From NCBI GenBank assembly GCA_023807065.1, contig JAJJLU010000549.1, positions 1 through 32,335 on the forward strand: a stretch of DNA of 32,335 bases. Direction: 5' to 3'. The stretch comes from Isotricha intestinalis (taxonomy: Eukaryota > Ciliophora > Litostomatea > Vestibuliferida > Isotrichidae). Shown in pieces: positions 26,552 to 32,335 of the stretch; within the stretch, counting starts at the first letter, position 1, and every line of letters starts with the position of its first letter. The notes beneath the pieces are model-generated. The model saw only the letters and a program-made list of their open reading frames with translations, had not been told where the DNA came from and searched no databases. The position numbers and the translations under genes are program-made.

Positions 26552-27355
26552 TTATTTTAAACATTCTTTAATAAAATAATCAAGTTCACCAAAAAATTGA
26601 ATTAAATTTAATCCTTCTATATTTTTTCTTAAATTATAATTTAATCTATCTAAATTACTTAATTTATAAAAATAATCAAATATTATATCATATTTTTTTA
26701 ATTTTTCTTCTCTATTTAAATCAACTCCATAACTAAAATTATTTTTTTTTGCAGTGGTAATTCTATCATAAAATAATTTTAAAATAATCCAAGCGGAATT
26801 AATTCCAGTTTTAAAGTAAATATCATATTTAGAATCACACAAATTTAAAATAATAGGAAATAACTTTATAATATGATCAAGAGTTAAATATTCAGAATGT
26901 AAATCTTTTTTAATTATACTATAAATAAAAAAATCATTAGCTACACCTAAATCTTTACAAGAATAAATTTCATTAATTGCAATATCATAATATTTATTAT
27001 TATAAAAATTAACAACATTTTTTAAACCTTTAATTCTTCTTTTCATAATTTGACAAAATTGTTCATTTTTTTCAAAAACATCATTAATAATATTCAAATC
27101 ATTTCTTTCACTAATAAAAACTCTCTTATTATTATCATTTATATTATTATTAATATTATAATTATTATTTTTAAAATTAAAACTCTTGTCAACAAAAATT
27201 TCCTTTTCTTTATCTCCAATAAATATTGCACTTTGAGATCTTTTAACATTTATTTTTTTTTTCCCTTCATTAGAACTTCTTCCTAATTTATTTAAATCAA
27301 TCCCATCGAAAATACTTTTACTTTTATTGAAATTTTTTTTCCTATTATTAAACAT
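26552..27355 (-). CDS. Stand-alone katanin con80-domain protein (KATNBL1-like)
   Basis: The product has 267 residues. Residues ~1-100 are basic and Asn-rich (KRSQSAIF, KSKSIF), probably disordered. Residues ~105-262 match the con80 domain found at the C terminus of katanin p80: a long helix (FCQIMKRRIKGLKNVVNFY), then DIAINEIYSCKDLGVANDFF, then LTLDHIIKLFPIILNLCDSKYDIYF, and the GVDLNREEKLKKY motif. Con80 binds the N-terminal domain of the katanin p60 ATPase and helps target or tune microtubule severing. No WD40 propeller is present, so this resembles KATNBL1 rather than KATNB1. It is head-to-head with the CFAP74-like gene, 83 bp apart, so one short shared promoter is possible. ATG start, TAA stop. 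Confidence 0.85.
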   Translation of the reverse strand: MFNNRKKNFNKSKSIFDGIDLNKLGRSSNEGKKKINVKRSQSAIFIGDKEKEIFVDKSFNFKNNNYNINNNINDNNKRVFISERNDLNIINDVFEKNEQFCQIMKRRIKGLKNVVNFYNNKYYDIAINEIYSCKDLGVANDFFIYSIIKKDLHSEYLTLDHIIKLFPIILNLCDSKYDIYFKTGINSAWIILKLFYDRITTAKKNNFSYGVDLNREEKLKKYDIIFDYFYKLSNLDRLNYNLRKNIEGLNLIQFFGELDYFIKECLK

Positions 27356-27438
27356 TTATGAAAAAAATCAAAAATTAAAAAAAATAATTTTTAAAAAATA
27401 TAACTTTCCAAAAAAAATCAATAAATATAAAAGAAAAA
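27356..27438. promoter_or_regulatory. Short shared divergent promoter region
   Basis: Only 83 bp separate the start codons of the con80 gene and the CFAP74-like gene. Both promoters and both 5' untranslated regions must fit here, so shared regulation is likely. I see no named motif, only A/T runs. Confidence 0.5.
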
Positions 27439-30400
27439 ATGGAAAATGAAATAGAAGCTTTAAATTTTAATGAATCAGAAGACGAAGACTATGATCCTTC
27501 TGATCCAAATAAACCAAAGAAGAAGAAAATAATAGAATTATCAGATTTCGAAAAAGAAAAAATAAAAAGCACAATAGAAGAAATGAGAAAAAATAAAGTT
27601 CAACCTCAATTAAGTGTAGGAAGAGTATTTGATAAACCAGGATTTGTGTCAAATCCTGCAAAAATAATATATAAAGATTTTGAAATAGGTAAAAAAATGT
27701 CACAAACAATAACAATAACAAATATATCATATTCATTTAATAGTTTTCAACTTCAAAATTTAGATGATGATATAATAGATTTTTTTGAAATTGATTATAG
27801 AAGTTGTGGAAGAATTCCAGCTGGAATTTCTACTAAAATGACTTTACATTTTACTCCTTTAGTTAATAAAGATTATATTTCTTCTTTAAAATTATTATCT
27901 GAAACTGGAATGTGTATTATTCCTATTGAATGTTATTGTAAGAAATGTATTATTAATTTTGAAAAAGAAGATATTGATTATGGAGAAGTTATTTTAGGAC
28001 AAGAAATTATTTTGCCTTTAGTTGTCAAAAATGATGGAGCTTTACAATGCAAATTTACTATTGTTGATTCTGATAAAGAATTATTGGTTAATAAAGAAGA
28101 TGAAGATGAAAAAGAAAAAGATAATGATTTAGATTCTTCTTATAAAGATTTTATTGATAGAAAAATTATTTTACATAAAGAAGATTATTTAAATGATAAA
28201 GGAAATGATGAAGGTATTTTAGATAAAATTAAAGAGAAAAGAGTTGAAGAATATAAGAAAAAAATTATTGAAGAAGAAAGAGAAAATTATGAAAGAGAAG
28301 AAAAAGAAAAAGCAGATAAATTAGAAGAAGAATTAAAAAATAATCCTAAAGCTGCGAAAGATAAAGGGAAAAAAAAAACAGGGAAAGATAAAGAACCTGA
28401 AATTGAATTAATTGATGGTATTCCTAGTGAAAAAATGGATGAAGTTAATAAAAAAGTAGAAGAATTTTCTAATAATTTTAAAATTAAAGATGAAGAAGAT
28501 CAAAAACAATATGATGAAATGTTAGCTAAAATACAATTTGATAAAATGAAATTTTATATGTTAAAACAATTAAAATATCCTTTACATGGACAATTTAATG
28601 GATATTCTAAAAAAAATGTTTCTATTGTTTTAAATGCTAAATATATTGGAGAATATGCTTTGAAATGTTATATGAAAATAGAATATAAAGGAATTGTTGA
28701 ATATAAGGAATTTAATATTAGTTTTAATGTTGTTGATTTACCTATTTATTCTGAAAAAAAAATATATGATTTACATCATATTATTATTAATGAAATTTTC
28801 AGAGAAAAAATTGTTTTGATTAATAAAAGTAATTATGCTTATAAATTACAAGTTTTTTTCCATAGAGATTTAAGTGAATATATTGAATTAAATCCTTCTT
28901 TAGGTTATATTCAAGCTAATTCCAATTTTGATATTTGGTTAAAATTAAAAGTGGATAAAACTGTAGAACAATTAATTTCTTTTTTCAAAGGACAAGATAC
29001 AAAAGATAATATAGAATATAATTTCCCTTTAAAAATCGTATTAAATAATATTAAAATTCCTTTGATAACAATAATTCATTTTTTCTTAACCGGAGACAAA
29101 ATAAAAATTTCAGATAAAATGATAAATTATGGAAAAAGAAATTTAGATGAAAAATCCAAGGTAAAAATAAGTTTAGAAAACACAAGTTTATTACCAATGA
29201 AATATGGTTTTATAATGTTACCAAAAGAATTTCAAGTAAAATTAAACATAGACAATTTATTATCAAAAGAAAAGACATTTGTAAATATAATATATGAATC
29301 AAAAGACGGTTTCATAGGACATAGAGAAGGAGATATATTTTGTAGAGTAATAACAGATGATTTAACAACTCAAAATATAAAAATAAAATATCACATTGAA
29401 TTAGTAAATCCAGAAATAGAATTAAAACCAAAGAAAATATGCTTTCAATCATTACCAGAAGGAGAATATGAAGAATTACGTATTTTAATAACAAATAAAT
29501 CAGAATATAAAAGTTTCGATTGTGAATTTTTAACACCTCCAAAATGTATAAGTGGATTAACAATAATGCCAAAAGTTTTTACTATTCTTCCTAAAGGTTA
29601 TACTACTAGTATTATTAGATTTGATTCTGCAATGAGAGAATATGGTCCTTTTACTTATGAAGAAATTGAAAAAGAATTAGGAATTAAATTATCTGATGGT
29701 TTAAATCAATTAGAAAAAGATATTCCTATTGAAGGAAATGAAAATAAATTACTTGAAGAAAAAATTAGAAAAGAAGTTGAAGATACTTTAAATAATATGG
29801 ATGAAGGTGATGGTAAAAAAGGAAAAAAAGATGCTAAAAAAGAAGTTAAAAAAGAAGCTCCTAAAAAAATAGATCCAAAAAAAGATAAAAAAGCAATTGA
29901 AGAAGAAGAAAGAAAAAAAAAAGAAGAAGAAGAATTAAAATTAAAAGAAGAAGAAGCTAAAAAAGAAGAAAGATTAAAGAATTTTAATTTAGAAGAAGAA
30001 TTAAAATATTTTGGAGCTGAAACTATATTTAAAAATATTGAAAATGATAGATCATGTCATTGGAAATTTATGATTCCTTTTTTTTATAGAAATCATATAG
30101 ATAAAGAGAATATAAGTTCAATAGATCAAAATCAAATAAAATTAAAAACTTCATTTTTAGAAGTTCATACATGTTGTGTAGAAAAAACATTAGTTTTTGA
30201 TAAAACAGAAATAGATTTTGGAGAAGTAAGTGTAGAAACAAGAAAAACAATAAATTTAATATTAACAAATAAAAGTAATAAAGTAGCAAAATTAAAAATG
30301 AAACCATTAATATTAACAAATTGTTTTAGAATAGTAAATGCAATAAGAGATATTCAACCACATTCTTCATTTATATATATAGTTGAATTTTTACCTTTAA

Positions 30401-31491
30401 AAGATTTACCTTATTATGATGATTTTACTGTATATACAAATGAAACTCAAAGTACAGTTCATTTAAAAGGTTTTGGTGTTAAACCAGAAGTAACAACAAC
30501 TATTAATGATGGTATATTATTTATGGGAAATTCTGTAATGGGAAATACTATTGAAAAAAGTTTTGATATTATTAGTAAAAGTAATTTTAAAATCAGTTAT
30601 GAAATTAAAAGTATCAAAACTGGAAAAAAAAATAAAACTGGTTTACAACCTTTTTGTTATATTCCTTATAAAGGAGATATTGAACCTAATGGAAAAATTA
30701 CTATTAATGTTACTTTTAATGGTGATCATCAAGATTTTGAAAATTATTTTGATTTTATATTAATTGATGTTCCTAATCAAAAAGTAGAAAATAAAATATT
30801 AGTTAGTGCTTATTGTTGGGAAAGACAAGTTTATTGGAAAGAATTAACAGAAATTAAATTTCCAGATAATGAATTTTTATCTAAAATAATTGAACAAGAT
30901 GTTTTTGTTGATTGTTTAAAATTAAAATCAACTGCACCTTCATCAAATAATGATAAAATAATATTAGTTTTTACTCCAGAAAGTTCAATAGAAATAAAAG
31001 ATAAAAATCAAATGAGTAGTTCAAAAGGAATGAAAAGTAAATCAGATTCAAAAAAAGAAAGTAGAGAAGGTAAAAAGCCAAAAGAAGAGAAAACTAAAAA
31101 AGAAAATAATAAATTAGATGATAATTTACAAATAAATGAAGAAAATGAAAGATGTTTTAAAAGAAAATTAATAATTGGAAATTGTAAATTAAATGATGCA
31201 AAAAGTGAAAAAAATGGAAATTATGAAATAATAATGGATAAAGATTGTAATTATTTTACTTGTGATAATCCTAAAGGATCAATTAATTCTGGGAGTGAAG
31301 TTACTATTACTTTTTCTTATAAAAAACCTGAAGGTGATCCTTTAACTAGAGATATTCAATGTTTAAAAGGTGTTGGAATGTGGACTGAAGCTAAATGTGA
31401 ATTAAAAATTAATGGAGGATTCATTCAAAATAATGCTGTTGATAATGTCTCTGTTGATGTTATTTTAAAAGCTTATGTTGAACAAATTTAA
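27439..31491 (+). CDS. CFAP74: CFAP74-like ciliary central-apparatus protein
   Basis: The product has 1350 residues with a series of immunoglobulin-like ASH/MSP-type domains. It starts with an acidic helix, then at ~60-200 a block (GRVFDKPGFVSNPAKIIYKD, EIGKKMSQTITITNISY, PIECYCKKC) that matches, from memory, the first conserved domain of CFAP74. More beta domains follow: IDYGEVILGQEI (~178), KMINYGKRNLDEK (~560) and IDFGEVSVETRKTINLIL (~925). Lys/Glu-rich coiled insertions lie at ~220-360, ~770-850 and ~1190-1235. CFAP74/FAP74 belongs to the C1d projection of the axonemal central pair and supports normal beating. The many IDFG strands are generic to this superfamily (HYDIN, CFAP47, CFAP65), so the paralogue could be different. 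It is the largest gene in the window, with no intron seen. Confidence 0.75.
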   Translation: MENEIEALNFNESEDEDYDPSDPNKPKKKKIIELSDFEKEKIKSTIEEMRKNKVQPQLSVGRVFDKPGFVSNPAKIIYKDFEIGKKMSQTITITNISYSFNSFQLQNLDDDIIDFFEIDYRSCGRIPAGISTKMTLHFTPLVNKDYISSLKLLSETGMCIIPIECYCKKCIINFEKEDIDYGEVILGQEIILPLVVKNDGALQCKFTIVDSDKELLVNKEDEDEKEKDNDLDSSYKDFIDRKIILHKEDYLNDKGNDEGILDKIKEKRVEEYKKKIIEEERENYEREEKEKADKLEEELKNNPKAAKDKGKKKTGKDKEPEIELIDGIPSEKMDEVNKKVEEFSNNFKIKDEEDQKQYDEMLAKIQFDKMKFYMLKQLKYPLHGQFNGYSKKNVSIVLNAKYIGEYALKCYMKIEYKGIVEYKEFNISFNVVDLPIYSEKKIYDLHHIIINEIFREKIVLINKSNYAYKLQVFFHRDLSEYIELNPSLGYIQANSNFDIWLKLKVDKTVEQLISFFKGQDTKDNIEYNFPLKIVLNNIKIPLITIIHFFLTGDKIKISDKMINYGKRNLDEKSKVKISLENTSLLPMKYGFIMLPKEFQVKLNIDNLLSKEKTFVNIIYESKDGFIGHREGDIFCRVITDDLTTQNIKIKYHIELVNPEIELKPKKICFQSLPEGEYEELRILITNKSEYKSFDCEFLTPPKCISGLTIMPKVFTILPKGYTTSIIRFDSAMREYGPFTYEEIEKELGIKLSDGLNQLEKDIPIEGNENKLLEEKIRKEVEDTLNNMDEGDGKKGKKDAKKEVKKEAPKKIDPKKDKKAIEEEERKKKEEEELKLKEEEAKKEERLKNFNLEEELKYFGAETIFKNIENDRSCHWKFMIPFFYRNHIDKENISSIDQNQIKLKTSFLEVHTCCVEKTLVFDKTEIDFGEVSVETRKTINLILTNKSNKVAKLKMKPLILTNCFRIVNAIRDIQPHSSFIYIVEFLPLKDLPYYDDFTVYTNETQSTVHLKGFGVKPEVTTTINDGILFMGNSVMGNTIEKSFDIISKSNFKISYEIKSIKTGKKNKTGLQPFCYIPYKGDIEPNGKITINVTFNGDHQDFENYFDFILIDVPNQKVENKILVSAYCWERQVYWKELTEIKFPDNEFLSKIIEQDVFVDCLKLKSTAPSSNNDKIILVFTPESSIEIKDKNQMSSSKGMKSKSDSKKESREGKKPKEEKTKKENNKLDDNLQINEENERCFKRKLIIGNCKLNDAKSEKNGNYEIIMDKDCNYFTCDNPKGSINSGSEVTITFSYKKPEGDPLTRDIQCLKGVGMWTEAKCELKINGGFIQNNAVDNVSVDVILKAYVEQI

Positions 31492-31777
31492 TATTTTTTT
31501 AAATTAATGGATTTATATTTTATTTTTGTTTTTTAATTTTTTTTTTTTTTTATATTTTGGATTCATATTTATAATTATATATTTAAGTTTTGATGCTTTA
31601 TTTTATATTTAATTTATTTGGGAATACATTATGTTAATAGTATATAGATTTTTTATTTAGTATTATATTTGAGCCTTTTTTTAAACTTATAGATTTGAAT
31701 AACTATTTACATTTATTATAATTAAAATGAAAGATTTTATTAAAAAATAATACATATTTACTAGTTATTATTGTCAT

Positions 31778-32251
31778 TTATTCATTAAATGATTGAATAA
31801 GAAAAGTATTTGATTGTTCTTTTTCAATATAAGACATTTTAGGATATCTTCTTTGAATTATATTAAAATATCTTTTAGGAATTTCAATATTGATATTACT
31901 GTTACGAGTATTAATGAAAAAAGATGGTTTTTTAATTCCTTTATAATTATTAGCATGTTTTTTAATTTCTGCAATACCTTGAAAATTAGCAAAATTTAAT
32001 TCACATATTTTTTTACTTTCAAATTTAGACCAACTTTTACCTTGAAATTTTTCATAGAATAATAAAATATGTAAAGGATTAATAAAATTAATAAAAGCAT
32101 AACCTTTATTACCTATATTTTCAAAATCATAAGGCATATATAAACAATCAAATTTATTTTCAAATTGTTCTAATTCTTTCAATAACATTTCATCAGTATA
32201 TTTAATTGGTATATTTCTTATCATTAAAGTTGTTTTATCTACAGTTCCCAT
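31778..32251 (-). CDS. Mei2-like C-terminal RRM protein, possibly 5'-partial
   Basis: A single RNA-recognition domain fills the 157 residues. The RRM (~8-100) has RNP2-like TLMIRNIPIKYT, RNP1-like KGYAFINFI, and the Mei2-family marks FYEKFQGKSW and KKICELNFANFQG. In Mei2 proteins this RRM lies at the C terminus and binds RNA, in yeast to trigger meiosis and in plants to control growth; ciliate members are likely RNA regulators too. The tail after ~105 is short and basic. The start ATG (32251) has no A-rich context, unlike other starts. The frame stays open nine codons above it, up to a TAA. So the protein may be complete and short, or an upstream exon with the N-terminal part may lie beyond the window edge. 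Confidence 0.82.
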   Translation of the reverse strand: MGTVDKTTLMIRNIPIKYTDEMLLKELEQFENKFDCLYMPYDFENIGNKGYAFINFINPLHILLFYEKFQGKSWSKFESKKICELNFANFQGIAEIKKHANNYKGIKKPSFFINTRNSNINIEIPKRYFNIIQRRYPKMSYIEKEQSNTFLIQSFNE

Positions 32252-32335
32252 TGCAATATCATTTAAATTTATAATTGTTTATTATTTCTCATAAAATTAT
32301 TATATATGAAAAAATTATTTGAAGTATTTATTGAA

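Noticed and set aside
1..32335. Tetrahymena-type genetic code for the whole window
   Set aside because: Long genes are bounded by TAA or TAG exactly where families should end (syntaxin, Rab, DHHC, CK1, diacylglycerol kinase), and Gln is coded by CAA/CAG. The code question remains only for the small segment at 20.7-22.1 kb.
1..32335. tRNA, rRNA, CRISPR arrays or transposable elements
   Set aside because: I searched by eye for tRNA B-box-like GGTTCGA motifs, regular spaced repeats, terminal inverted repeats and transposase motifs and found none.

Overview
The window is one end of a very AT-rich, gene-dense nuclear chromosome from a ciliate. Bases 1-54 are a tandem CCCCAAT array (G-strand ATTGGGG) of telomere type, so the left edge is a true chromosome end. 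The right edge (32335) has no such repeat, and the last gene may continue past it. Gene content is eukaryotic and ciliary: a CFAP74-like central-apparatus protein, a katanin con80 protein, Rab-type GTPases, a syntaxin, a DHHC palmitoyltransferase, a casein kinase 1, a diacylglycerol kinase and a Mei2-type RRM. Almost every gene ends in TAA and a few in TAG. TGG serves as Trp and no long frame contains an in-frame TGA, so the standard genetic code fits. A ciliate with the standard code, very low GC and a CCCCAAT telomere suggests a litostome, possibly a rumen trichostome of the Entodinium kind. That last step is recall and inference.

Layout. 1-494: telomere and gene-free subtelomere. 495-8144: C2H2-like zinc-finger protein (+), Ubl/UBA-like protein (-), AP2-domain protein with a hidden first exon (+), RING-H2 protein (-), double-GTPase protein A (+), and a large Asn/Lys-rich protein (+). 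8424-12547: casein kinase 1 (+), double-GTPase protein B (-), Qa-SNARE (+). 12940-20286: five minus-strand genes (TPR/J-like protein, coiled-coil protein, DHHC enzyme, VIT-VWA protein; the first four separated by 90-200 bp). 20.7-23.8 kb: a stretch of richer, more varied codon use with two small genes of unresolved 5' ends and a diacylglycerol kinase. 23952-31491: PPP4R4-like HEAT protein (-), katanin con80 protein (-), CFAP74-like protein (+). 31778-32251: Mei2-like RRM (-).

Seven introns can be placed or proposed, all 24-53 nt, GT...AG and AU-rich. Most follow a very short first exon, so plain ORF calling truncates these genes. Restoring the exons extends the AP2, SNARE, GTPase and HEAT proteins at their N termini, and for the HEAT protein this reveals a PPP4R4-like start.

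Most notable: two paralogous proteins about 4.3 kb apart each fuse an N-terminal Ras-like domain, which keeps its P-loop but has lost other G motifs, to a complete Rab-type GTPase. They share a phase-1 intron at the same place, shortly after the first P-loop. Several products (Rab tails, CK1 CaaX-like end, syntaxin, DHHC enzyme, diacylglycerol kinase) point to lipid-linked membrane trafficking and signalling. Others (con80 protein, CFAP74) point to microtubules and cilia. Nothing shows that these genes form a single pathway; ciliate neighbours are usually independent transcription units.
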